Positions 1 to 5,301 of a DNA stretch of 5,455 nt are shown piece by piece. The position numbers and the translations under genes were made by a program. Source of the stretch: CAVPGH01 sp046726955 (GTDB lineage Bacteria > Acidobacteriota > Vicinamibacteria > Fen-336); the NCBI GenBank assembly GCA_046726955.1, contig JBKPBQ010000008.1, positions 1 to 5,455 of the forward strand, written 5' to 3'. The notes beneath the pieces were generated by a model that was not told the DNA's origin, made no database searches, and saw only the letters and a list, made by a program, of their open reading frames with translations. How positions within the stretch are numbered: the stretch's first letter is position 1; each line of letters opens with the position of its first letter.

Positions 1-69
1 TTCGAGACCGCCGACGACATGACGGACGCGGCGAAGCGGGCGGTGGCCGCGGCGGAGCGTGCGGCATGA
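1..69 (+). CDS. sucC: Succinyl-CoA synthetase beta subunit, C-terminal end (partial)
   Basis: Only the last 22 codons are in the window, read in frame from base 1 to the TGA at 67-69. They encode an acidic then Ala/Lys/Arg-rich helix (FETADDMTDAAKRAVAAAER then AA). The fragment is too short to identify by itself. The assignment rests on position: it ends in an ATGA overlap with sucD, the usual sucCD arrangement, and an alanine-rich amphipathic helix is a typical SucC ending. The beta subunit carries the ATP-grasp nucleotide-binding part of the enzyme, all of which lies upstream of this window. Confidence 0.8.
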   Translation, partial: FETADDMTDAAKRAVAAAERAA

Positions 70-941
70 GCGTCCTCGTCGGCAAGGACACGCGGCTCCT
101 CGTCCAGGGGATGGGGAAGCACGGCACCTTCCACGCGATCGGCTGCCGCGATTACGGCACGAAGGTCGTGGGGGGCGTCACTCCGGGCAAGGGCGGCAGC
201 AAGGTCGAGGGCTTCCCTATCTTCGACAGCGTCTCCGAAGCCGTCCGCAAGACGGGAGCCAACGTCTCGGTCGTGTTCGTCCCGCCTCCGGGGGCCGCCG
301 ACGCGATCATGGAGGCCGCGGACGCCGGGATCCCGCTCGTCGTGTGCATCACGGAGGGAATCCCCACGCTCGACATGGTCCGCGCGGCGGCCTACCTGGA
401 GGGCCGGCCGACCCGCCTGATCGGCCCCAACTGCCCGGGCATCATCTCTCCCGGCGAGAAGTGCAAGGTCGGGATCATGCCGGGCCACATCCACCTCGGC
501 GGCAGCGTCGGTGTCGTGAGCCGGAGCGGCACGCTCACCTACGAGGCCGTCCACCAGCTCACGACGCTGGGCATCGGCCAGTCCACCTGCATCGGCATCG
601 GCGGCGACCCGATCATCGGCACGAACCACACGGACGCGATCGACCTCCTCAACCGGGACAGGGCCACGAAGGCGATCGTGATGATCGGCGAGATCGGGGG
701 GAGCGCCGAGGAGGAGGCCGCGGCGTTCGTGAAGAAGAACGTCAAGAAGCCCGTCGTCGGCTTCATCGCCGGGCAGACGGCGCCTCCCGGACGCCGAATG
801 GGCCACGCCGGAGCCATCATCTCCGGCGGCAAGGGCACCGCCGAGGAGAAGATGAAGGCCATGAAGGCGGCGGGCATCCACGTCGTCCGGTCCCCCGCGG
901 ACATCGGGGCGGCCGTGGCCAAGGCGCTCAAGAAGAAGTGA
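66..941 (+). CDS. sucD: Succinyl-CoA synthetase (ADP/GDP-forming) alpha subunit
   Basis: Cytosolic TCA-cycle enzyme: succinyl-CoA + NDP + Pi gives succinate + NTP + CoA, acting as an alpha/beta complex with SucC. The protein has 291 residues, close to the usual 289 or so. The N-terminal Rossmann CoA-binding domain contains GTFH (20-23), VGGVTPGKGG (35-44) and ITEGIPTLDM (95-104). The ligase half contains GPNCPG (120-125), SRSGTLTYEA (152-161), GIGGDP (177-182) and EIGGSAEEEA (209-218). The active-site phosphohistidine is His247 in GHAGAI, at the same number as in E. coli. The ATG start overlaps the sucC stop (ATGA), implying translational coupling. Oddity: the glycine loop near the N-terminus reads QGMGKHG, one residue shorter than the E. 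coli QGFTGSQG and without its Thr. The identification is secure. Confidence 0.98.
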   Translation: MSVLVGKDTRLLVQGMGKHGTFHAIGCRDYGTKVVGGVTPGKGGSKVEGFPIFDSVSEAVRKTGANVSVVFVPPPGAADAIMEAADAGIPLVVCITEGIPTLDMVRAAAYLEGRPTRLIGPNCPGIISPGEKCKVGIMPGHIHLGGSVGVVSRSGTLTYEAVHQLTTLGIGQSTCIGIGGDPIIGTNHTDAIDLLNRDRATKAIVMIGEIGGSAEEEAAAFVKKNVKKPVVGFIAGQTAPPGRRMGHAGAIISGGKGTAEEKMKAMKAAGIHVVRSPADIGAAVAKALKKK

Positions 942-948
942 AGGGGAG
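941..948 (+). promoter_or_regulatory. Shine-Dalgarno of ndk
   Basis: AAGGGGAG begins on the last base of the sucD stop codon and ends 3 bases before the GTG at 952. It fixes the GTG as the ndk start and shows that ndk is translated from the sucCD message, with only 10 bases between the genes. Confidence 0.7.
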
Positions 949-951
949 ACC

Positions 952-1368
952 GTGAAGGAGCGAACCTTTTCGATCATCAAGCCGGACGCGGTGAAGGCCA
1001 ACCAGGCCGGAGAGATCCTGTCCCGCATCGAGAAGGCGGGCTTCCGCCTCGTGGCGGTGCGCCTGCGCCATCTCACGCGGCAGGAGGCCGAGGGCTTCTA
1101 CCACGTGCACCGCGAGCGGCCGTTCTTCGCGAGCCTCTGCGCCTTCATGTCCTCGGGTCCCTGCATCACGCTCGTTCTCGAGCGCGACAACGCGATCGCG
1201 CACCTCCGCGACATCATGGGGGCCACGGACCCCGCGAAGGCCGCGCCGGGGACGATCCGCAAGGACTTCGCCTCCTCGATCGAGGCCAACTGCATCCACG
1301 GGTCGGACGCGCCGGAGACGGCCCGCTTCGAGATCGGGTATTTCTTCCCGGGAATACAGCTGATCTAG
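952..1368 (+). CDS. ndk: Nucleoside diphosphate kinase
   Basis: Transfers the gamma phosphate from ATP to other (d)NDPs through a phosphohistidine, balancing NTP and dNTP pools in the cytosol. The protein has 138 residues, within the normal bacterial range of about 135-145. Visible family signatures are the N-terminal SIIKPDAV (7-14, Lys10), HRERPFF (53-59), FMSSGP (65-70), MGATDP (89-94), TIRKDFA (101-107) and the active-site NCIHGSD (113-119) with catalytic His116. Tyr50, Arg86, Thr92, Arg103 and Asn113 fall where nucleotide contacts are expected. The GTG start is chosen because a strong purine-rich SD precedes it and the family N-terminus (KERTFSIIKPDAV) begins there. It is the third gene of the sucC-sucD-ndk operon, a linkage that puts NTP production beside NTP exchange. 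No residue important for catalysis is missing. Confidence 0.97.
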   Translation: MKERTFSIIKPDAVKANQAGEILSRIEKAGFRLVAVRLRHLTRQEAEGFYHVHRERPFFASLCAFMSSGPCITLVLERDNAIAHLRDIMGATDPAKAAPGTIRKDFASSIEANCIHGSDAPETARFEIGYFFPGIQLI

Positions 1369-1381
1369 GAAAGCCGTTCCC

Positions 1382-1419
1382 CGGGCGCCGAACTCGCCCC
1401 GGGGCGAGCTCGGTGCCTG
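1382..1419 (+). terminator. Long GC-rich hairpin after ndk, possible terminator or attenuator
   Basis: A near-perfect inverted repeat starts 13 bases after the ndk stop. The core CTCGCCCC/GGGGCGAG (1393-1408) is a perfect 16-base palindrome. The pairing then continues outward through one A-C mismatch to CGGGCGCCGA/TCGGTGCCTG, with two G-U pairs, giving about 18 pairs before the loop is opened. No T-tract follows; downstream is a C/T-rich stretch to about 1455. It is therefore not a classic Rho-independent terminator. It could be a U-less terminator, a 3'-end-stabilising structure, or an attenuator between ndk and the next gene. Confidence 0.5.
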
Positions 1420-1440
1420 CTCGGTGGCTGCTCCTGCTCC
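1408..1440 (+). repeat. Imperfect 11-base tandem repeat
   Basis: Three consecutive 11-base units: GCTCGGTGCCT (1408-1418), GCTCGGTGGCT (1419-1429) and GCTCCTGCTCC (1430-1440). The first two differ at one position and the third is degenerate. The array begins inside the right arm of the hairpin after ndk and lies in non-coding DNA. Confidence 0.5.
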
Positions 1441-1455
1441 CTCTCGCCATTCTTC

Positions 1456-1485
1456 TTGACGCGTTCGCGCGCGCCGAAGGATAGT
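1456..1485 (+). promoter_or_regulatory. Candidate sigma70-type promoter for the DUF2905 gene
   Basis: TTGACG (1456-1461; 5/6 to TTGACA) is followed after 18 bases by GATAGT (1480-1485; 4/6 to TATAAT, with the key A2 and T6 present). Transcription would start near 1492, only a few bases before the ATG at 1499 or about 22 before the ATG at 1514. It lies downstream of the hairpin after ndk, so the small membrane protein could be expressed independently of the sucCD-ndk operon. This is pattern evidence only. Confidence 0.4.
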
Positions 1486-1498
1486 GGCGAGGCGAGCC

Positions 1499-1717
1499 AT
1501 GGACTCCTCCTCGATGGGACGCGCGCTCGTGGCCGCGGGCCTCCTGCTCGCGCTGGTCGGCGTCGCCGTCATGCTCGCGGGCAAGGTCCCCGGGCTGGGC
1601 CGACTCCCCGGCGACATCGTGGTGCGCCGGGGGAGCTTCACCTTCTACTTCCCGCTCGTGACCTGCCTCCTCGTCAGCCTCCTGCTGACGCTCCTCTTCT
1701 CGCTGTTCCGCCGGTAG
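1499..1717 (+). CDS. DUF2905 family small membrane protein
   Basis: A 72-residue inner-membrane protein with two hydrophobic helices, about residues 9-27 and 52-70. They are separated by a short polar loop carrying the family signature LGRLPGDI (33-40), RRG (43-45) and FTFYFPL (47-53). The C-terminus ends in FRR. This pattern matches DUF2905, a family of roughly 65-75 residues with no established function. The ATG at 1499 is chosen because GAGG (1489-1492) sits 6 bases upstream. An ATG at 1514 would give 67 residues beginning directly at the conserved part (MGRAL...) and is a real alternative, as is a GTG at 1484. It lies in the same direction as ndk but is separated by about 130 bases, a hairpin and a candidate promoter, so it is probably its own transcript. 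It converges on vapC with 31 bases between. Confidence 0.88.
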   Translation: MDSSSMGRALVAAGLLLALVGVAVMLAGKVPGLGRLPGDIVVRRGSFTFYFPLVTCLLVSLLLTLLFSLFRR

Positions 1718-1748
1718 CGAAGAGAAGTCGTAGGTGTCGGAGCGGCGC

Positions 1749-2135
1749 TCAGTAGGTGCGCAGCGAGAGCCCCGCGACACGCCGGAAGTGCCGGTCGTTC
1801 CGCGACACCACCACACGGTCGTGCTGGAGCGCGAGCGCGGCGATCCACAGGTCGTGATCGCCAATGGGCGTTCCCTCTTCCCGCAGCGCGCGCGAGACCC
1901 GCGCGGCCTGCCAGGCGGTGTCGGCATCAGGCCAGAGAACCTGGAACGCAGACAGGAACCGCTCGCAGCTACCTCGCTCTTCGTCGCCGAAGCCCTCGGC
2001 AAACTCCATCACGGTCACGAAGGAGATGTAGGCAGCGGCGTCTTTCGACTCGGCGAGCAGGGCGACGGCGGGGCCTGGCCGTTCACGCCGGAGCTCGCGT
2101 TGCAGATCGACCAGGACCGTGGTGTCGAGGATCAT
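1749..2135 (-). CDS. vapC: VapC-family toxin, PIN-domain ribonuclease
   Basis: Toxin of a type II toxin-antitoxin pair, expected to be a Mg2+-dependent endoribonuclease; known VapCs often cut tRNA or the 23S rRNA sarcin-ricin loop. The target here is not predictable. The protein has 128 residues, typical of a single PIN domain. The PIN acidic residues are present: Asp4 in the N-terminal strand (MILDTTVLVD), Glu44 in TVMEFAEG (41-48), Asp95 in IGDHDLWIAA (91-100), and Asp114 in the SRNDRHF motif (111-117). The ending (FRRVAGL, then a short strand) is also normal for VapC, so the toxin looks intact. The start is the ATG that overlaps the antitoxin stop as ATGA, with GGAG two bases upstream. Longer open reading upstream is antitoxin DNA in the wrong frame. 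The gene is co-transcribed with and translationally coupled to vapB. Confidence 0.93.
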   Translation of the reverse strand: MILDTTVLVDLQRELRRERPGPAVALLAESKDAAAYISFVTVMEFAEGFGDEERGSCERFLSAFQVLWPDADTAWQAARVSRALREEGTPIGDHDLWIAALALQHDRVVVSRNDRHFRRVAGLSLRTY

Positions 2136-2404
2136 CGCTCCGGACGCGGATCGCGATTTCTGCTCCCGATCGGTCGTGTCCGCGCCCGCTTTTCGATGCG
2201 ATCGAGGGCGTCGTCGGACAGGAAGCTCCTGGGGTCCATGCGGCGGAGGTCCTCGAGCAGTGCCAGGATTTGCGGCCCCGTCGTCGCCGCGTCGTCCCAT
2301 CGAGCGCGGCGAACGACCTCCGAGAACGACTCGCGCTCGGAGCGCTTTGCCCGCTTGAGCTTCTCGTAGGCGTCGAGTTCGAGTGTGATCGTCTTCGTCG
2401 CCAT
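2132..2404 (-). CDS. vapB: VapB-family antitoxin
   Basis: Labile antitoxin that should bind and block the VapC encoded immediately downstream, and repress their shared promoter. It has 90 residues. The N-terminus, MATKTITLELDAYEKLKRAK followed by ESFSEVVRR, has the strand-helix-helix pattern of VapB antitoxins of the PF02697 (DUF217-like) group: a T-I-T-L strand, then AYEKLKRAK, then SFSEVV. The middle (about 43-72) is a leucine- and acid-rich helical part likely to wrap the toxin. The tail (about 72-90) is strikingly basic, with seven Arg and one Lys. The ATG at 2404 is chosen because it begins the family N-terminus and sits at the expected distance from the promoter; no SD is visible. The frame stays open far upstream, but that is high-GC read-through. 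The stop overlaps vapC as ATGA. Confidence 0.9.
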   Translation of the reverse strand: MATKTITLELDAYEKLKRAKRSERESFSEVVRRARWDDAATTGPQILALLEDLRRMDPRSFLSDDALDRIEKRARTRPIGSRNRDPRPER

Positions 2405-2421
2405 GCACGAATCATGCATGA
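2402..2421. promoter_or_regulatory. Candidate VapB operator (inverted repeat)
   Basis: The inverted repeat CATGCA (2402-2407), seven bases, TGCATG (2415-2420) spans the vapB start codon and the -10 element. The right half is also part of a perfect 10-base palindrome TCATGCATGA (2412-2421). Ribbon-helix-helix and similar antitoxins autoregulate by binding such repeats over their own promoter, so this is the natural operator candidate. Function is inferred. Confidence 0.5.
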
Positions 2422-2440
2422 GTAATTCCCGGTCTGTCAA
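2404..2440 (-). promoter_or_regulatory. vapBC promoter, predicted leaderless
   Basis: On the minus strand, a perfect -35 TTGACA (2440-2435) is followed after 18 bases by CATGAT (2416-2411; 4/6 to TATAAT). Seven bases downstream of the -10 is position 2404, the A of the vapB ATG. No ribosome-binding site precedes the ATG, which agrees with a leaderless message. The stretch is clearly more AT-rich than the rest of the window. Confidence 0.6.
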
Positions 2441-2447
2441 GCCGAGA

Positions 2448-2467
2448 CGATCTCGCTCGATCTCGCT
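2448..2467. repeat. Tandem 10-base direct repeat
   Basis: Two exact adjacent copies of CGATCTCGCT (2448-2457 and 2458-2467), flanked on both sides by GCCGAG (2441-2446 and 2468-2473). They lie just upstream of the vapBC -35 and within the divergent region shared with the DUF218 gene. They could be an accessory binding site or simple slippage. Confidence 0.45.
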
Positions 2468-2549
2468 GCCGAGTTGAGCCTCGCGTTTCGTGCGTTTCAG
2501 CCCGCCTCCCCACGGCGTCGAGCGACGAAGACGGGGTAGCCTAGAGGGC

Positions 2550-3374
2550 GTGGAGGCGAGCGGCGACGGCGCGGCTCCAACCCAGACCGACGAGAGGACG
2601 AGACGCCGCGCGCTCTTCCGTGGGGAAGGGATCGTGCTCGGCGCGCTCCTCGGCTTCGCCGCCCGCGACCTCGGTCTCGTCGAGATGGCTTCCGCCTGGA
2701 TTCCCGGTGCCGTGGCCGGAGCGGTGCTCGCCGGCTTCGGCTGGACCCGACTCCTGCGGGCGGTAGCCGGGGGCGCGGCCGTCCTCTGGCTGGCGGCTGC
2801 TTTCACCCCTCTGACGGCGTGGCTCGTGAGGCCGCTCGTCCGGGACGAGCAGCCGGCGGCTGCGGACGCGGTGGTCGTGCTGGGGTCGCGCCTGCAGATG
2901 GCGGGCGAGCCGACCTCGACCGCCCTTTCCCGGATTTTGCGCGCGCTCGAGCTCGTGCACGCCGGCCACTCGACGCGCATCGTCGTCACCGAGGCCGGCC
3001 CACCCGCTCCTTCCCACGCACAGGCGGCGCGGCGGCAGCTCGATCGCCTGGGCGTCGCAGCGGAGGTGGAGACCGTAGGTCCGGCGCGCTCGACCCGCGA
3101 GGAGGCCCTGCAGACGGCGACGCTCTTCCGCGAGAAGGGCTGGCGGAAGGCGCTCGTCGTGACGTCTCCCACGCACTCCCGTCGCGCCTGCGCGGCGCTC
3201 GAAGCGGTGGGGTTGAGCGTCGTCTGCGTCCCCGCGCGCGAGTCGGACGCCGATCTCGACACGCTCGATCGGCCGGTCGAGCGCCTCGAGGCCTTCCGCC
3301 TCGCGATACACGAGTGGCTGGGGCTGGGACTCTACCGCGTGCGCGGCTGGGTGGGAGTCGCACCCTCCAAATAG
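2550..3374 (+). CDS. DUF218 (YdcF/SanA/ElyC-like) membrane protein
   Basis: A 274-residue protein with an N-terminal membrane part and a C-terminal DUF218 domain. Hydrophobic segments lie at about 27-43, 50-63 and 71-93. The DUF218 domain starts with DAVVVLGS (106-113) and continues with SRILRALEL (127-135) and a TEAG segment (147-150) where the family usually has a Ser-Gly-Gly turn. STREEA (181-186) comes next, then LVVTSPTHSRRA (202-213) with the conserved His209. Related proteins include ElyC and SanA, linked to cell-envelope integrity and vancomycin tolerance in enterobacteria; the biochemical activity of the family is not settled. The start is uncertain. GTG 2550 is preferred because TAGCCT (2537-2542) lies 7 bases upstream and could give a leaderless message. 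An upstream GTG at 2490 would add 20 low-complexity residues. The 3' end overlaps the convergent propeller gene by 43 bases. Confidence 0.82.
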   Translation: MEASGDGAAPTQTDERTRRRALFRGEGIVLGALLGFAARDLGLVEMASAWIPGAVAGAVLAGFGWTRLLRAVAGGAAVLWLAAAFTPLTAWLVRPLVRDEQPAAADAVVVLGSRLQMAGEPTSTALSRILRALELVHAGHSTRIVVTEAGPPAPSHAQAARRQLDRLGVAAEVETVGPARSTREEALQTATLFREKGWRKALVVTSPTHSRRACAALEAVGLSVVCVPARESDADLDTLDRPVERLEAFRLAIHEWLGLGLYRVRGWVGVAPSK

Positions 3375-4621
3375 GCGGGCAGCTCCACCACGTAGGTGTC
3401 CACGGCAGGCCCGTTGCCCCAGTCGCTGCCGAAGAGCAGCCGCGTTCCCGTGGGGCTGATCACGACGTGGGGCTCGGCCCAGTAGCCCCACCGCCCCTCG
3501 CCGGCGTGGCTGCGGTGGTGGGCGACGCGGCAGACGGCTCCCGTGTCCACGTTGGCGAGAAGGAGCTCGTTGTGGAGCACGGCGGGAGCGCGCGGGTCTC
3601 CGACCACAGACACGGCCACCCAGCCCGGCCGCTTGTGGGCGACGGAGGAGATGTGGGTACTGCTCGGCGGGTAGGGATAGCCGTTGGCCATGCCCACGAT
3701 CACGCGCTTCTCTCCCGTGCTGAGGTCGACGCTCACGAGCGTCCCCGCCTCCCGCGCGCTCGTCCCGCCCGGCAGGTGGTCGAAGACGACCGTGTTGAGG
3801 ACGTCGTGGCCCGTGCGCTCGGAGCGGCCCAGCGAGGCGTGCTCCCACGGGTTCGCGAGGGCGAGCGTGCGCAGCATCCGCAACGAGCGGTCGTACACGC
3901 GGCCGTCGAGGTAGAAGAGCTCTCCGCTCGGCCCGGGCTGGGGGGCGTTCTTGCTCGTGATCGTCCCCCGAGAGACGATTCGGCCCGTCGTGACGTCGTA
4001 GAGGAACTTCTCGTCGCCGCACATGAGGCCCAGCACGCGCGGTCCGGGTCCCCACGAGAGGTACATCGGGTCCGATCCCATCGAGAGCGACTTGCCCCAG
4101 TCTACGGGACAGAACCAGAGGCGGGCGAGGATCTCGCTCCGGTTCGTGCTCACGCGGTAGCGCATCAGGTTCGGCGTGGCGTTGTACTTGCTCGGGTAGT
4201 AGAGGAGGTCGGGATCGACGGGATCCCACATCACCTGCTCGATGTCCGACGGCGAGACGAGCTCGAGCTTCCGCAGGAGCTGGTAGGTGCGGCCGTCGAA
4301 GAGGAGGTGCCCGTGCCCGCGGCGCCAGAGGATGAGGCGCGACTCGTCCGCGTTCCAGGCCTGCATCGTCGCGTACATCGGCTTGGCGACCGCGTTCTCG
4401 CCTTCGGAAGGCGGGACGGCGGTGATCCGGCGGATGCGCGTGTGGAACTGCGGATCCACGACGACGCCGCCGGCGGGCGGGGCGGCGAGGGGCGTGAGCG
4501 GCCGCGGGTCCTTGTCCCGGACGAGGCCGCGGCAGAGGTCGTCCTCTGCCCCGGCTACGCCTGCGGAAATCGAAACGAGAAGGAGGGCGGCGCCGACGAG
4601 CGGTGCGCCCCGGCCGCCCAT
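3332..4621 (-). CDS. Predicted secreted beta-propeller-like protein of unknown function
   Basis: A 429-residue protein with a clear signal peptide (GAPLVGAALLLVSISAGVAGA, cleavage probably near residue 25, AGA-ED), so it should be exported. The mature part has about seven recurring stretches of the form small/hydrophobic strand, turn, strand, then a polar strand ending in a D-x-x-T/S-G turn. Examples are QAWNADESRLILW (87-99), VMWDPVDPDLLYY (130-142), LSWGPGPRVLGL (188-199) with YDVTTGR (208-214), SVDLSTGEKR (297-306), LANVDTGAV (355-363) and VVISPTGTRLLFGSDWG (386-402). This spacing is typical of WD40-like/TolB-type or oligogalacturonate-lyase-like propellers. I cannot assign a substrate. 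HISSVAHKRPGWVAVS (323-338) is a distinctive motif. The ATG is chosen for the signal peptide and because it overlaps the upstream stop as TGATG; there is no SD, so translation probably depends on the upstream gene. Confidence 0.82.
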   Translation of the reverse strand: MGGRGAPLVGAALLLVSISAGVAGAEDDLCRGLVRDKDPRPLTPLAAPPAGGVVVDPQFHTRIRRITAVPPSEGENAVAKPMYATMQAWNADESRLILWRRGHGHLLFDGRTYQLLRKLELVSPSDIEQVMWDPVDPDLLYYPSKYNATPNLMRYRVSTNRSEILARLWFCPVDWGKSLSMGSDPMYLSWGPGPRVLGLMCGDEKFLYDVTTGRIVSRGTITSKNAPQPGPSGELFYLDGRVYDRSLRMLRTLALANPWEHASLGRSERTGHDVLNTVVFDHLPGGTSAREAGTLVSVDLSTGEKRVIVGMANGYPYPPSSTHISSVAHKRPGWVAVSVVGDPRAPAVLHNELLLANVDTGAVCRVAHHRSHAGEGRWGYWAEPHVVISPTGTRLLFGSDWGNGPAVDTYVVELPAYLEGATPTQPRTR

Positions 4622-5301
4622 CAGCGCGGGCGCGCGTCGTCCCCGGCGGCGGCCGCTTCGCCCTTCCTGACGAAAGCGAACGAGACGACACGCAGCGGTC
4701 CCGTGTGCGCGTCGAGGAAGACCTCGACGGCGTAGCGGTCGGGTCCCTCGACCCGGAGCACGAGGCGGTAGGAGTTGGCGACCCCCGTGATCTCGTCCCG
4801 CTCCTTGCCGCTCAGGACGAACGAGCGAGTGGACGCCTCGTAGGTGCCGGAGGAGGGGATGTAGTAGGAGGCGATGCTGTCGAGGGCGAGCGCGAAGTAG
4901 CGCTGCTGGCGCTGGTCGAAGCCGAGGACGGTGAGCGTCTCGACCTTCTCGCCCGAGACCTCGGCGCTCGCCTCGCACATGAGGAAGCGCCCGCCCATCA
5001 CCCAGCGGTTCTCGCTCGTGCCCTCGAGGCTCACCGTCTTCCCGTCGACGCCCATCCAGCGTCCCTGGAACGTCCACCGTCCCACGAACGCGTCGAGACG
5101 CTTGTGCTCGGTGCCGGGTCGGCTCACCTCGTAGTAGCGCTGCAGGTGCTCCGGTAGCTGCGGCGCGAGCGTCGGCGGGGGGCTCGTCGGAGCCTGCGCC
5201 CATGCGTTCGCGCCGGTGAGCGCGGTGACGACCGAAACCGTGAGGAGCACGAGCGCGCGGGCGCCCAGGGACCGCGCCGAGCTCGGGAGAATCGTCGTCA
5301 T
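4621..5301 (-). CDS. Secreted DUF1579-like protein
   Basis: A 226-residue protein with a signal peptide: basic start, hydrophobic core about 15-30, and ANAWAQA at 31-37 as the likely cleavage site. A proline-rich linker (40-50) follows. The remainder resembles DUF1579: EHKRLDAFVGRW (65-76), ENRWVMGGRFL (97-107), LGFDQRQQRYFALALDS (126-142) and SGTYEASTRSFVLSG (151-165). The family is a lipocalin-like beta barrel by general expectation, with no known activity. The ATG start is well supported by GGAGGT (5316-5311) nine bases upstream. It is the first gene of a two-gene minus-strand operon, its stop sharing one base with the next start (TGATG). That suggests it works with, or is produced in fixed ratio to, the propeller protein. 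The C-terminal tail (about 213-226) is low-complexity and probably not part of the fold. Confidence 0.85.
   Translation of the reverse strand: MTTILPSSARSLGARALVLLTVSVVTALTGANAWAQAPTSPPPTLAPQLPEHLQRYYEVSRPGTEHKRLDAFVGRWTFQGRWMGVDGKTVSLEGTSENRWVMGGRFLMCEASAEVSGEKVETLTVLGFDQRQQRYFALALDSIASYYIPSSGTYEASTRSFVLSGKERDEITGVANSYRLVLRVEGPDRYAVEVFLDAHTGPLRVVSFAFVRKGEAAAAGDDARPR

Noticed and set aside
59..955. Long second open frame (298 codons) on the plus strand over sucD
   Set aside because: Its translation is Arg/Gly/Pro/His-rich without family motifs, and it is the +1-shifted shadow of sucD, kept open by high GC at third positions.
1694..1730. Possible bidirectional terminator between the DUF2905 gene and vapC (CTTCTC...GAGAAG)
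   Set aside because: Only six pairs plus three more after a bulge, mostly inside coding sequence and without a T-run; too weak to call.
928..2002. Antisense open frames over ndk and the DUF2905 gene (237 and 262 codons)
   Set aside because: Low-complexity translations with no motif, antisense to clearly conserved genes; typical high-GC artefacts.
2541..4691. 716-codon open frame on the minus strand, and a 638-codon frame on the plus strand (2819-4735)
   Set aside because: Both are very Arg/Pro/Ala-rich low-complexity translations covering the DUF218 and propeller genes in other frames. The true genes have signal peptides, domain motifs and sensible starts; these do not.
4622..5203. N-terminal extension of the propeller protein to a 623-residue fusion
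   Set aside because: The extra 194 residues are the DUF1579 gene read in another frame. The internal ATG at 4621 begins a proper signal peptide and overlaps the upstream stop, so two separate genes fit better.
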